Origin: Aurantimonas marianensis
GTDB lineage: Bacteria > Pseudomonadota > Alphaproteobacteria > Rhizobiales > Rhizobiaceae
DNA: 64,000 nucleotides
Assembly: GCF_024195285.1 (NCBI RefSeq)
Contig: NZ_JALHBS010000009.1
Location: 37,340 to 101,339 of the forward strand
Reading direction: 5' to 3'
Below the pieces are notes generated by a model, which did no database searches, was not told the DNA's origin, and saw nothing but the letters and a program-made list of their open reading frames with translations. The translations under genes and the position numbers were made by a program. Positions 16,631-26,832 of the stretch are shown piece by piece. Position 1 is the first letter of the stretch, and each line of letters opens with the position of its first letter.

Positions 16631-18481
16631 ATGCGAGTGAGGACGGCTGTGCTGGCTGCGGTGACGGCGGCCATAGGGGGCGCGAGCGTCGCGACTGCCG
16701 GTGCCCAGACCGTCCCTGCCCAGATCGTTCCGGCGAAGCGACCGGCGGCAACGGCGGACGCCAAATGGCCGGACGGGCTCATGGCCTTTGCGCTTCCCTA
16801 CTCTCCCTATCTGTTCGACCTCGTCGTCCATGCGGGCCGCAGTGTCGCCGAGATCACCTACGGGACGCGCCGTTACGATCCGGTGACGCGCTCGCTGGTG
16901 GTGACCGACCTTGAGATTCGCCGCGCCGCGTTCCAGGCGAGCATCGGCCAGCTCCGCGTGTCCGTCGACGAGGCCGTGTATGAGAACGTCGCCGTCGACA
17001 CGCGGGCCCTGCCGCTCGATCCGACGACACGGGCTATCCTGCGCAAACTGGATCGGGAGACCGTGACGGGCGACGTGGCGGTGACCGGTCGGATGGATGC
17101 GGCGGCGGCTGATTACGACCTGAGCGCGTCGCTCGGAATCGACGGCGCCGGCACGCTGGAGATCACCGCTGAACTCGAAGGCTTTCACATTCTCGCACCG
17201 ATCGAGGGTTTCGACGGCATCGATGCGGACGCTACCCCGAAATTCGCCGGCCGGCTGCGCTCGGCGCGGATCGCATTCGCCGATGCCGGTCTCGCTTCGG
17301 CGCTTTACGAGGTCTTGGGCGGGCAGCAGGGCATGACGGCCGAACAGGCACGCGGCACGGCGTCGATGATGGCCGGGATTGGTGTCACGGCGCTGTTTTC
17401 CGAGCTCCCGGGGGGGCGGAGCCCGCGTCTTCAGGAGATGGCGCGTAGTTGGTCGGCGACGATCCAGTCGTTTCTGATCCAGCCGGATCGGCTGGAGGTC
17501 TCGCTTGATCCGGCGTCGCCCCTCGATCTGGCCCGCCTGACGCGTGGAACCGTCGGCGCGGAGGATATTCTGGCGCTCAATCCGACGGTCGTGGCGGGAC
17601 GGTCGCGGAGGGTCGCCCTTGTCGATCCGACGACGATCGCGCTCGCCCCGGACGGCCCGATCGAAGCGGTTCTGCCGGCCGCCGAAGCCCTCGTCGAGGG
17701 TCGGGGCGTTCCGCAGGATATCGCCCGCGGCGTGACCCTTGTGCTTCCCACGGCGCGCTCCGACAACCGGGCGGCGATCGGCCTTCTCGCCCGCGCGCTG
17801 GCGCTCGATCCCGGCGTCGCGATCGCCCAGGATCAGTTGCGCGGTGCCTATGCCGCGCTGCTGTTGGCCAAGGCCGACAAATTGTCCGTCGCTGACGGCA
17901 GTCTTGATGCGCTCCGCCGCCGGCTGAGCCCCGAGGAACTTGCGGCGGCGGAGGACGAGGCCTTGCAGCGCTGGCGGCGGACCAAGATCGGGGAATCCCA
18001 GCGCCAGATCGAAATCGGTGCCTTCGAGGCGCGTGATTGGCCGACGATCCGTCGCCTGGCCTTTGCCTATTACGAAGGCGCGACGATGCCGCGCAACCTG
18101 ATGCGCGCCTATGGCTGGGCGTCGATCGCCGCCGCCGGGGGCGACCGGCTCGCCGCCGGCCTGCGAGATGATCTGACGGCGGCTGTCAGCGAGGGCAGGA
18201 TGGTGTTGCCGATGGAGCGGGCGCGCAAGGCGACCGACGATCTGTGGCGGTTGATCGTCTCGGACGCGCCGTCTGGAGGCCGTGGCGCGGACGCCGGGGC
18301 GGCACCGCCGGAGGCGACGCCGCAAACATCGCCTCGGGCGCAACAGATACCTGGCGCGAGCCGCTCCGAAACCGGAGCGTCCGACGGTTCACCGCGACTT
18401 CCCGCTGACGCCGCGGCGCGGGACACGCCCGAAGCAAGCGATGGCCCCGGACCGACGGAGACCCCCGGTCCCGCCGATTGA
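16631..18481 (+). CDS. Exported protein of unknown function with a C-terminal Sel1-like segment
   Basis: 616 residues. I do not recognise the family. The start at 16631 follows a strong GGGGAGGA ribosome site and gives a typical signal peptide ([26 protein letters not shown]), so it is probably periplasmic. Residues about 45-330 look like a beta-rich domain with repeated [17 protein letters not shown] strands. Residues about 335-380 contain a [20 protein letters not shown] segment. From about 460 it is helical, and [26 protein letters not shown] is reminiscent of a Sel1 repeat. The last 70 residues are a Pro/Ala/Thr-rich, low-complexity tail. It is divergent from ahcY and ends 15 bases before HPr on the opposite strand. 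Confidence 0.85.
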   Translation: MRVRTAVLAAVTAAIGGASVATAGAQTVPAQIVPAKRPAATADAKWPDGLMAFALPYSPYLFDLVVHAGRSVAEITYGTRRYDPVTRSLVVTDLEIRRAAFQASIGQLRVSVDEAVYENVAVDTRALPLDPTTRAILRKLDRETVTGDVAVTGRMDAAAADYDLSASLGIDGAGTLEITAELEGFHILAPIEGFDGIDADATPKFAGRLRSARIAFADAGLASALYEVLGGQQGMTAEQARGTASMMAGIGVTALFSELPGGRSPRLQEMARSWSATIQSFLIQPDRLEVSLDPASPLDLARLTRGTVGAEDILALNPTVVAGRSRRVALVDPTTIALAPDGPIEAVLPAAEALVEGRGVPQDIARGVTLVLPTARSDNRAAIGLLARALALDPGVAIAQDQLRGAYAALLLAKADKLSVADGSLDALRRRLSPEELAAAEDEALQRWRRTKIGESQRQIEIGAFEARDWPTIRRLAFAYYEGATMPRNLMRAYGWASIAAAGGDRLAAGLRDDLTAAVSEGRMVLPMERARKATDDLWRLIVSDAPSGGRGADAGAAPPEATPQTSPRAQQIPGASRSETGASDGSPRLPADAAARDTPEASDGPGPTETPGPAD

Positions 18482-18496
18482 ACCATGCGACGCCGC

Positions 18497-18880
18497 TCAG
18501 GCGGACTCGCCGAAACGGTCGGCGACCAGCGCTTCGATCGCATCGAGCGCGGCTTCGGCTTCCGGGCCCCGCGCGGCCACCTCGATAACGGTTCCCTGGC
18601 TGGCGGCCAGCATCATCAGTCCCATGATCGACTGACCGCCCACGATCAAGCCGTCGCGCGAGATCGTCAACTCGGCGTCGAAGGCCTCGGCTGTCTGGAC
18701 GAAGCGGGCGGAGGCGCGGGCGTGCAGGCCGCGCCGGTTGACGATCGTCAGGATCCGCGGCGGCGGCCCTTCGGCGTCCTTGGCGCAAGACGGCGCGACC
18801 TCGGCGGCCGGAGTGTCCGGCACGGTCCCGGCCTGCGGCGCCCCGCGCGGGTCGGTGTCGTGGAAGCGCCGCGTCATCAT
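18497..18880 (-). CDS. ptsH: HPr phosphocarrier protein with N-terminal extension
   Basis: 127 residues against about 88-90 for a typical HPr; the extra 38 are N-terminal and look disordered (Pro/Ala-rich). The active-site His is His53 in NRRGLHARAS, and the regulatory Ser is Ser84 in VGGQSIMG. The 31-residue spacing equals His15-Ser46 of classical HPr, so both PEP-dependent and HprK-dependent phosphorylation are possible. No sugar permease is nearby; HPr here would act in signalling with EIIA-Man and PtsN. The ATG overlaps the EIIA stop by 4 bases. A shorter start cannot be excluded, as no internal Met lies near the usual N-terminus. Confidence 0.93.
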   Translation of the reverse strand: MMTRRFHDTDPRGAPQAGTVPDTPAAEVAPSCAKDAEGPPPRILTIVNRRGLHARASARFVQTAEAFDAELTISRDGLIVGGQSIMGLMMLAASQGTVIEVAARGPEAEAALDAIEALVADRFGESA

Positions 18881-19278
18881 TTTCCGCTGAGCACGCGGCT
18901 CGCGACATTGATGTATTTGCGGCCGGCCTCCTGGGCGGCGACCAGCGCCTCGGCGAGCGGCTTTTCCTCCCGCACGCTCGCCAGCTTGATCAGCATTGGC
19001 AAATTGACCCCCGCGAGCACGTCGACATGGGTGCCATCCATCACCGAGATGGCGAGATTGGAAGGGGTGCCGCCGAACATGTCGGTGAGGATGATCACCC
19101 CGTCACCCCGTTCGGCGCGAGCGACGGCCTCGACGATATCGACGCGGCGCTGCTCCATGTCATCCTCGGGACCGATCGAGATCGTCTCGAAGGCGTCTTG
19201 CGGACCGACGACATGCTCGACCGCGTGCCGAAATTCATCGGCGAGCCGGCCATGGGTCACGAGCACCAACCCGATCAT
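18877..19278 (-). CDS. manX: PTS EIIA component, mannose family
   Basis: 133-residue cytoplasmic EIIA of the mannose/sorbose family. His9 in LVLVTHGRLADEF is the phosphoacceptor, and ILTDMFGGTPSNLA is the family signature loop. The start at 19278 gives exactly the family N-terminus; an upstream Met would add 13 unrelated residues. Without EIIB, EIIC or EIID partners it is probably a regulatory output of the PTS phosphorelay. It lies between hprK and ptsH in one run and overlaps ptsH. Confidence 0.93.
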   Translation of the reverse strand: MIGLVLVTHGRLADEFRHAVEHVVGPQDAFETISIGPEDDMEQRRVDIVEAVARAERGDGVIILTDMFGGTPSNLAISVMDGTHVDVLAGVNLPMLIKLASVREEKPLAEALVAAQEAGRKYINVASRVLSGK

Positions 19279-19470
19279 GCGCGCAACGCTTCGATTGCCT
19301 GGCCGGACATCTGGCAAACTCCTTAAGATCGGCGACCGGTATCACCGGCCACATGACGAGGCGACGGCAGGCGCATCCGCCTCCGGTCATTAGCGGGCGC
19401 ATCTTGTCATCCTGCCGCCGATGCGCAAGTCAAATGATAGCGGGCGCTCGCGGCAAACCCTCGAAGCGCG

Positions 19471-19926
19471 TCACCCATCGTCGACCAGCGGCGCCATGGC
19501 AAGCGAAACGAGGACGTCGGCGCCGAAGGCGGCATCGCGCTCGGGCAGGCGGGCATGGCGCACGATGACGTCGAGAATCGGGATCGTGCCGTTCTCCGGC
19601 AGGCGCTCGATCGCCGCCGGCTCGCACAGATCGACGACCAGGGCGAGGACTGCGGAAGCCACCGTCTCCTCGCGCAAAATGCCGATTCCCGACACCTCGA
19701 TCAGTCCGCGCAGATTGGCCGGCGCGCTCAGAACGATGCCGGCGTGGCTTCGCGCCACGACGACCCGGTCGTCGGCCACGAGCCGGGTGTGAAGGCCGAG
19801 TGAGGCGCCGCGCCGCAAGGCGGAAAGGCAAAGAGCCGACTTGCCGCTGCGCGCCGGGCCGCGAACCAGGATACCCAGACCGCCGATCGCGATCGCGCAG
19901 CCGTGAAGATTGGCGGACTGGCTCAT
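19471..19926 (-). CDS. hprK: Short-form HPr kinase/phosphorylase
   Basis: 151 residues; this is the alphaproteobacterial form that keeps only the C-terminal kinase domain of the roughly 310-residue Gram-positive enzyme. The P-loop GPARSGKS lies at residues 23-30. The EVSGIGIL segment corresponds to the HprK/P signature. It phosphorylates HPr on its regulatory Ser (Ser84 here). The ATG overlaps the chvG stop by 4 bases, which ties the sensor kinase and the PTS switch into one transcript. The 192-base gap to manX holds no gene I can support. Confidence 0.93.
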   Translation of the reverse strand: MSQSANLHGCAIAIGGLGILVRGPARSGKSALCLSALRRGASLGLHTRLVADDRVVVARSHAGIVLSAPANLRGLIEVSGIGILREETVASAVLALVVDLCEPAAIERLPENGTIPILDVIVRHARLPERDAAFGADVLVSLAMAPLVDDG

Positions 19927-21746
19927 TCGGCCGGCAACGAGACGGTGAAGCGGGCGCCGGCGACCCCGTTCGGGGCGGCTTCGTCCTCGATGTTCTCCGC
20001 CCTGAGCGTGCCGCCATGGGCCTCGACGATCTGCCGGCTGATCGACAGGCCAAGACCGGAGTTCTGACCGAAGTCTTCCTCCGCCGGACGGTCGGTGTAG
20101 AAACGCTCGAAGATACGGTCGATGATTTCGGCCTGGATGCCCGGCCCGTTGTCCTCGATCGTAACGACGACGCGCTGGCCGCGCCGGCGCAAGAGGACAT
20201 CGATCCGGCCGTTGCTCTCCGGCACGAAGGATCGGGCGTTCTCGATCAGGTTGGTGAACACCTGGCTGAGCCGCAGATCATGCCCGGTGACGACATAGCC
20301 GTCTTTCATCGAGGCGGGCAGCCTTTGCTTTTCGAACGTGATTGTCACCGCGCGGCGCGTCCGCGAATTGCCGCGCGCGCCATCGACCACCGAGCGCAGA
20401 AGCGCGGCGAGATCGACCTTCTGGGCGATCTGGCGGGCGAGTTCGGCGTCGAGGCGCGAGGCGTCGGCGATGTCGGTGATCAGTCGGTCGAGCCGCCGCA
20501 CGTCGTGCTGGATGATCTCGAGCAGACGCTCGCGGGAGGTTTCGTTGCGGGCCAGCGGCAGCGTCTCCACGGCGCTGCGGAGCGAGGTCAGCGGATTCTT
20601 CAGTTCGTGGGATACGTCGGCGGCAAAGGATTCGATCGCGTCCATTCGGGCATAGAGGGCATTGGTCATGTCGCGAAGGGCGGTCGCCAGATTGCCGACC
20701 TCGTCGGCCCGATCGCCGAAATCGGGGATCGCCGCCCGTTCGTCGACACCGCGCCGAACCCGGATCGCCGCGGCCGACAGGCGCCGCAGCGGCGTCGCGA
20801 TGGTCGAGGCGAGGAGAATGGACAGGACGATGGTCACGATCGCGGCGACCGCGAAGACCCGGACGATCGCCATGCGCTCCGCCTGGACGATCTTGTCGAT
20901 GTCGCCGCCCTGGGTCGATAGCAGCAGCACCCCGAGCACGGCGCGGAAGCGCTGGATCGGCACCGCAACCGAGACGATGAGTTCGGCGCTCTCCGTGGCT
21001 CGAACCACCGTGGCGGGGCCGCCGGTCAGCGCGTTCATGACCTCCGGATAGGCAGCGCCCGATCCCCCCGGCGTCTCGCGATAGATCGGCAGGTCGCTGC
21101 GCTGGAACAGATTCTGGAACCAGTTGACCGCCGCCTCCACGAAGGCCGGCTCCTCCTCGGCCACGGGCGGCAGGTCGTAGCGCAGGATCTGCCCGCGCGA
21201 ATAAAGATGCCGGGAATCGAGGATCAGATTGGCGTCGCGATCATAGAGCCGTGCCCGCGTGCGTGTCGGCGAGATCAGCCGACGCAGCAATGGCGCGACG
21301 CGCTCCGGATTGATCGGGAATTCCAGGCTGTCGGTGATGTCGGTGCTGGGAGCCAGCGTGTCGCCGGCCTGCAGTTCCAGAAGACGCTCCGGATCGAGGG
21401 TGATCGAATTGGTCTCGACCGTCGCCGAGGACGCGATGGCGCTGGCGATGATTTCGCCCTGTGTCAAAAGGCTTTCGACGCGGGCATCGATGAGGCCGGC
21501 GCGGAACTGGTTGAGATACAGGATGCCCGAGACGAGGACGATCAGCGCCACGAGGTTGAGGAAGACGATGCGCCGGGTCAGCGAGGAAAAGATCGTATGG
21601 CCGAGCAGGCGCCGCGCCTGGTAGAGCACGCGCCGGATCAGCGGCAGCCGGCGCAGCCGTTTGCGCAGGATCGCCTCGCGCCGCCGCCCCTTCGGCCCGA
21701 CATCGCCGCCGCCGCCGTCCTCCTGAGGCTCGGTTAACGAGACCAT
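19923..21746 (-). CDS. chvG: Sensor histidine kinase ChvG (ExoS)
   Basis: 607-residue inner-membrane kinase of the ChvG/ChvI two-component system, which responds to acid and envelope stress and is needed for host interaction in many Hyphomicrobiales. A first transmembrane helix lies near residues 58-82 (RRIVFLNLVALIVLVSGILY). A periplasmic sensor domain of about 210 residues precedes the second helix near 285-310 and a HAMP domain. The phosphoacceptor is His380 in VSHELKNPLTSLRSAVETLP. The G boxes EDNGPGIQ and GLGLSISRQIV are intact. It lies 7 bases downstream of chvI. Confidence 0.97.
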   Translation of the reverse strand: MVSLTEPQEDGGGGDVGPKGRRREAILRKRLRRLPLIRRVLYQARRLLGHTIFSSLTRRIVFLNLVALIVLVSGILYLNQFRAGLIDARVESLLTQGEIIASAIASSATVETNSITLDPERLLELQAGDTLAPSTDITDSLEFPINPERVAPLLRRLISPTRTRARLYDRDANLILDSRHLYSRGQILRYDLPPVAEEEPAFVEAAVNWFQNLFQRSDLPIYRETPGGSGAAYPEVMNALTGGPATVVRATESAELIVSVAVPIQRFRAVLGVLLLSTQGGDIDKIVQAERMAIVRVFAVAAIVTIVLSILLASTIATPLRRLSAAAIRVRRGVDERAAIPDFGDRADEVGNLATALRDMTNALYARMDAIESFAADVSHELKNPLTSLRSAVETLPLARNETSRERLLEIIQHDVRRLDRLITDIADASRLDAELARQIAQKVDLAALLRSVVDGARGNSRTRRAVTITFEKQRLPASMKDGYVVTGHDLRLSQVFTNLIENARSFVPESNGRIDVLLRRRGQRVVVTIEDNGPGIQAEIIDRIFERFYTDRPAEEDFGQNSGLGLSISRQIVEAHGGTLRAENIEDEAAPNGVAGARFTVSLPAE

Positions 21747-21753
21747 GCGCGCC

Positions 21754-22458
21754 TCAAGCTTCGCGGAAACGATAACCGACGCCGTAGAGGGTCTCGATCA
21801 TGTCGAAATCGTCGTCGATCACCTTGAACTTCTTGCGAAGCCGCTTGATGTGACTGTCGATCGTGCGATCGTCGACATAGACCTGTTCGTCATAGGCCGC
21901 GTCCATCAGGGCATCGCGGCTCTTGACCACGCCCGGCCGCTGCGCGAGCGAGTGCAGGATCAGGAACTCGGTCACCGTCAGCGTGACCGGCTGGCCCATC
22001 CAGGTGCAGGTGTGCCGCTCCTGGTCCATGACGAGCTGGCCGCGCTCGAGCGAGGATTCGGGCGTCGGCGCGCCGGTCTTGGCGACGCCTTCACGCGCCG
22101 CGCCGCGCCGCAGCAACGCCCGCACCCGCTCGACTAGCAGCCGCTGCGAGAACGGTTTGCGGATATAGTCGTCGGCGCCCATCTTCAGGCCGAAGAGTTC
22201 GTCGATCTCCTCGTCCTTCGAGGTCAGGAAGATGACCGGCAGATCGGATTTCTGCCGCAGCCGCCGGAGCAGTTCCATGCCGTCCATGCGCGGCATCTTG
22301 ATATCGAAGATCGCCAGATTGGGCGGGCGCGACTGCAGGCCTTCGAGGGCGGACGCCCCGTCGGTGTAGGTCTCTACCCGGTAGCCCTCATTCTCGAGCG
22401 CGATCGAGACCGACGCGAGAATATTCCTGTCGTCGTCGACCAGGGCGATCGTAGGCAT
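21754..22458 (-). CDS. chvI: Response regulator ChvI
   Basis: 234-residue OmpR/PhoB-type regulator. The receiver domain has the acidic pocket VDDD near residue 8 and the phosphoacceptor Asp52 in [10 protein letters not shown]. The C-terminal winged helix ends in [15 protein letters not shown] and [10 protein letters not shown]. The start at 22458 ([10 protein letters not shown]) matches the family N-terminus and has a GGAG 9 bases upstream; a second ATG at 22473 would add 5 residues. First gene of the chvI-chvG-hprK-manX-ptsH run; divergent from pckA. Confidence 0.97.
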   Translation of the reverse strand: MPTIALVDDDRNILASVSIALENEGYRVETYTDGASALEGLQSRPPNLAIFDIKMPRMDGMELLRRLRQKSDLPVIFLTSKDEEIDELFGLKMGADDYIRKPFSQRLLVERVRALLRRGAAREGVAKTGAPTPESSLERGQLVMDQERHTCTWMGQPVTLTVTEFLILHSLAQRPGVVKSRDALMDAAYDEQVYVDDRTIDSHIKRLRKKFKVIDDDFDMIETLYGVGYRFREA

Positions 22459-22911
22459 TGCGGTACTCTCCATTTTCCACCCTCCACACGACATCGCCGT
22501 CGTTTGAAGCGCCCAGCTATCTGCCGGTTGCCGACGGCCTCGTTTCCGGCGGCGGAGGCTTTCATTTCTGGGAGAAGGCCGGCCGATCCGGACCTTCCCG
22601 CTGATGGCGCGTTGGCATCGCCCATCTGCGCTAAATGTGGCGGAATGACAAAATTACAAAGCCGGGGGGCGCTAAAGGCGAAACGTTCCGCCCGAGTCGC
22701 ACGGCCCGGGACGAAAAATCCGCCACCATATCAAACGATTTGTGGCGCGGATCGAACCGATTAGAATGGAACATTACTAGTCTAAATCGATTAACATCCT
22801 GTTTCGATTAAGCATTCTCGAATGAATCGGGTTGATCGCCATGCCCGGGGGCAGTATCTACCGGTGGATTGCGAGACCGCTTGCTGACGAGCGGCCGCGG
22901 GGCATGGGGAG
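22459..22911. promoter_or_regulatory. 453-base divergent control region between chvI and pckA
   Basis: No gene can be supported here; an 86-codon frame at 22504-22764 has no recognisable features. About 22730-22830 is AT-rich and contains three direct copies of CGATTA on the plus strand (22758-22763, 22788-22793, 22805-22810), the last two extended to TCGATTAA and spaced 17 bases start to start. These could be regulator sites for pckA or chvI. A promoter could not be fixed. Confidence 0.4.
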
Positions 22912-24528
<1,617 letters not shown>

Positions 24529-24561
24529 CCCCGCCGGGCCAAGACCGTTCGTTCGAGCGAA

Positions 24562-24588
24562 GGCTCGCGGCCCCGCCGCGGGCCTTTT
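24562..24588 (+). terminator. Intrinsic terminator of pckA
   Basis: Nine-base-pair stem GGCTCGCGG (24562-24570) with CCGCGGGCC (24576-24584), one G-T pair, a 5-base loop, then TTTT (24585-24588), 34 bases past the pckA stop. Confidence 0.8.
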
Positions 24589-24710
24589 CGTTTGTCAGAA
24601 GGCGCGGCCGACGGCCGGCGCGTTGCGATCGCCGAAGCCGCTCTATAGTGCGGTCGGGCGAAACCCTGATCGCAAGGGTTGCCGGGCGGCAGGGGGAAGG
24701 ACGGGGCAAG

Positions 24711-25145
24711 ATGGCGGGGGAGAACGATCTAAAGATCAACAACCGGGTGACGATCCCGGACGCCGATCTCGAGGAGCAATTCATCCGCGCCGGCGGTCCC
24801 GGCGGCCAGAATGTCAACAAGGTCTCGACGGCGGTGCAACTGCGGTTTCTCGGCAGTCAGTCGACGGCGCTGCATCCCGATGCCTATCGCCGGCTGCTGC
24901 GGCTGGCCGGGCAGCGGGCCACCAAGGACGGCGACGTCCTCATCGCGGCCTCGCGCTTCCGCCGCCAGGACCGCAACCGCGAGGACGCCCGCGAGCGGCT
25001 CGCCGAACTCGTGCGCGAGGCGCTAAAGCCGCCGCCGCCGCCGCGCCGCAAGACCAGGCCGACCAAAGGCTCGATCGAACGCCGGCTCAAGGCCAAGAAG
25101 GGCCGCTCCCAGACCAAGCGGATGCGTGGCCCGGTCGACGATTGA
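24711..25145 (+). CDS. arfB: Alternative ribosome-rescue factor ArfB (YaeJ)
   Basis: 144-residue peptidyl-tRNA hydrolase that frees ribosomes stalled without a stop codon. The catalytic GGQ motif is in GGPGGQNVNK (Gly31-Gly32-Gln33). The C-terminal tail, about 45 residues rich in Lys and Arg (PPPPPRRKTRPTKG onward), is the helix that senses the empty mRNA channel. This tail and the lack of the codon-reading domain separate it from RF1/RF2. The ATG at 24711 follows a purine-rich AGGGGGAAGGACGGGGCAAG tract; longer upstream frames overlap pckA and the terminator. Confidence 0.95.
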   Translation: MAGENDLKINNRVTIPDADLEEQFIRAGGPGGQNVNKVSTAVQLRFLGSQSTALHPDAYRRLLRLAGQRATKDGDVLIAASRFRRQDRNREDARERLAELVREALKPPPPPRRKTRPTKGSIERRLKAKKGRSQTKRMRGPVDD

Positions 25146-25325
25146 CGCGACGGGTCCGCCAACGCCTGCGGGCCGCGTGGCTCGTCCTGCGACGTTGATG
25201 CCGATCCCCTCCTGACGATTATGTGATCGGCGAAATTAAAGCCGCTTGCCGCCTGCTTCCGTATCTCCTGCATCCTCCCAAGTCGGGACGGAACGTTTCA
25301 CCAACGAAACAGGGAGACTTTCACC

Positions 25326-25895
25326 ATGATCAAGACTCTGATCCGTACCACCGCCATCGCTTCGCTGATTGCCGCCGGCACCGTCGGCGTCACCTCGACG
25401 AGCTTGGCCCAGGACATGCCGATGGTCGGCGGCGCGCCGATGGATCCGGCCAAGACCATCCCGGAAAACGCTTCGGCGGCCGACAATCTGACGACGCTGG
25501 TCGCGGCCGTGAAGGCTGCCGGTCTGGTCGAGACGCTCGCCGGCGACGGGCCGTTCACGGTCTTCGCGCCGACCAACGAAGCGTTCGAAAAGCTGCCCGA
25601 CGGCACGGTCGAAACGCTGCTGAAGCCGGAAAACAAGGATCAGCTCACCAAGATCCTGACCTATCATGTGGTCCCGGCGGCGGCGACGTCCGATGCGGCC
25701 ATGCAGATGATCAAGGACGATGGCGGCAAGCACGACGTCACCACGGTCTCCGGCGGCACGCTGACGCTGCAGATGGATGGGGAAAATCTGGTCGTCATCG
25801 ATGAGGCCGGCAACGGCGCGACGGTCGTGCAGGCCGACGTCATGCAGGCGAACGGCGTCGTGCATGTCATCGATAGCGTGCTGATGCCGAAATAA
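25326..25895 (+). CDS. Exported fasciclin (FAS1) domain protein
   Basis: 189 residues with a signal peptide (MIKTLIRTTAIASLIAAGTV, cleavage likely after SLAQ near residue 29) and a single FAS1 domain from about 50 to the end. The family H1 and H2 boxes are visible as FTVFAPTNEAFEKLP and ANGVVHVIDSVLMP, with the YHVVPA segment between. FAS1 proteins are secreted or surface adhesion-type proteins; no specific role can be given. A GGGAG ribosome site lies about 9 bases upstream. A short inverted repeat GTTTC/GAAAC (25295-25310) lies in the 5' leader. Confidence 0.92.
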   Translation: MIKTLIRTTAIASLIAAGTVGVTSTSLAQDMPMVGGAPMDPAKTIPENASAADNLTTLVAAVKAAGLVETLAGDGPFTVFAPTNEAFEKLPDGTVETLLKPENKDQLTKILTYHVVPAAATSDAAMQMIKDDGGKHDVTTVSGGTLTLQMDGENLVVIDEAGNGATVVQADVMQANGVVHVIDSVLMPK

Positions 25896-25944
25896 GGTTC
25901 GGCTCGGATGACGGCGGGCTGAATCCGCTCCTGCCGATGTGATC

Positions 25945-25979
25945 GCCCCCGCGCCCTTCGTGAATGGCGCGGGGGCTTT
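25945..25979 (+). terminator. Probable terminator after the fasciclin gene
   Basis: Eleven-base-pair stem GCCCCCGCGCC (25945-25955) with GGCGCGGGGGC (25966-25976) and a 10-base loop, followed only by TTT. The stem is strong but the T-run is short. Confidence 0.55.
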
Positions 25980-26104
25980 GGCGCTATTATTGTCGCGATT
26001 GGAATACCCGGCCGTTGCGGGACGTTCCGCCGACGGGTCGGGCAAGCGCCGGCGCGGGGTCGCGGAGACTGCCCGGGCCGCGCCGTCGAATCAGGGAGAT
26101 CAAC

Positions 26105-26611
26105 ATGATGAGACGCAATTTTCTGCTGAGCACCGCGGCGCTGGCCGCAACGGCCATCGGCGGCGGACTGTTTTTCGGCTCGCGCGCGAAAAGTCGGGAA
26201 GCGGAGTTTCCGGTCTCGCTGACCCCGGAGGAGTGGCGCGCCAAGTTGACGCAGGAGCAGTTCGCCGTGCTGCGTGAGGAGTCGACCGAGCGCCCCTTCA
26301 CCAGCCCTCTCAACGATAACAAGCGGGCGGGCCTCTATGCCTGCGCCGGCTGCGATACGCCGGTTTACTCGTCCGCGGCGAAATACGATTCCGGAACCGG
26401 CTGGCCGAGCTTTTGGGAACCGCTGTCGGCGTCCGTTATCGGCACCAGGACGGACTACGCGCTGATATATCCGCGCACCGAAGTTCACTGCGCCACCTGC
26501 GGCGGCCATTTCGGCCATATCTTCGACGACGGACCCCCGCCGACCGGCAAGAGGCACTGCCTGAACGGCGTGGCGCTGGCCTTCAAGCCGGGTGCGACCA
26601 CCGCCTCCTGA
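26105..26611 (+). CDS. msrB: Exported peptide-methionine (R)-S-oxide reductase MsrB
   Basis: 168 residues. MsrB reduces the R form of methionine sulfoxide in proteins. The two zinc CxxC pairs are visible (CAGCDT near residue 76 and CATCGGHFGHIFDDG near 131), and the catalytic Cys is Cys152 in RHCLNGVAL. The N-terminus (MMRRNFLLSTAALAATAIGG) is an export signal with two arginines and a hydrophobic stretch but no clear cleavage site, so the enzyme is probably periplasmic and perhaps membrane-anchored. GGGAG 7 bases before the ATG fixes the start. Confidence 0.95.
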   Translation: MMRRNFLLSTAALAATAIGGGLFFGSRAKSREAEFPVSLTPEEWRAKLTQEQFAVLREESTERPFTSPLNDNKRAGLYACAGCDTPVYSSAAKYDSGTGWPSFWEPLSASVIGTRTDYALIYPRTEVHCATCGGHFGHIFDDGPPPTGKRHCLNGVALAFKPGATTAS

Positions 26612-26789
26612 CCCGGCGGACATGCGCGACTGGACGAGACGACGGCGGCCCGGATCGGGTCGCCGTTTTCCGTTTGGCAAGGAAATGGTGCCAGCATCGT
26701 GAAAGCTGCGGCACCCGCGCGATGGATTGAATGGCCGGACCGGCGACGCCATATGGAGAAGTGAAAGCCGGGGAAGGTGCCGCTGAAGG

Positions 26790-26832
26790 GCCTTGTCCGA
26801 GAAAGTCGCTTCTTGAAGGACTTGGCAGACCG
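26790..26832 (+). promoter_or_regulatory. ROSE-like RNA thermometer in the hsp20 leader
   Basis: Just before the hsp20 ATG, the leader reads TCGCTTCTTGAAGGACTTGG (26806-26825). CTTC (26809-26812) pairs with GAAG (26815-26818) around a CUUG-type loop, burying the AGGA ribosome site (26817-26820). ROSE elements of rhizobial small heat-shock genes have the same layout: a UYGCU box facing the AGGA site in a CUCC-UU-GGAG hairpin. Against the Bradyrhizobium form I recall, the paired bases differ but pairing is kept. Upstream hairpins of the element were not resolved. Confidence 0.6.

Noticed and set aside
22504..22764. 86-codon frame in the chvI-pckA gap
   Set aside because: No ribosome site, odd composition, no resemblance to any family.
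25295..25310. GTTTC/GAAAC repeat in the fasciclin leader as an operator or an ECF sigma promoter
   Set aside because: Only five paired bases; a GGAAC is adjacent but no CGTT at the right distance.
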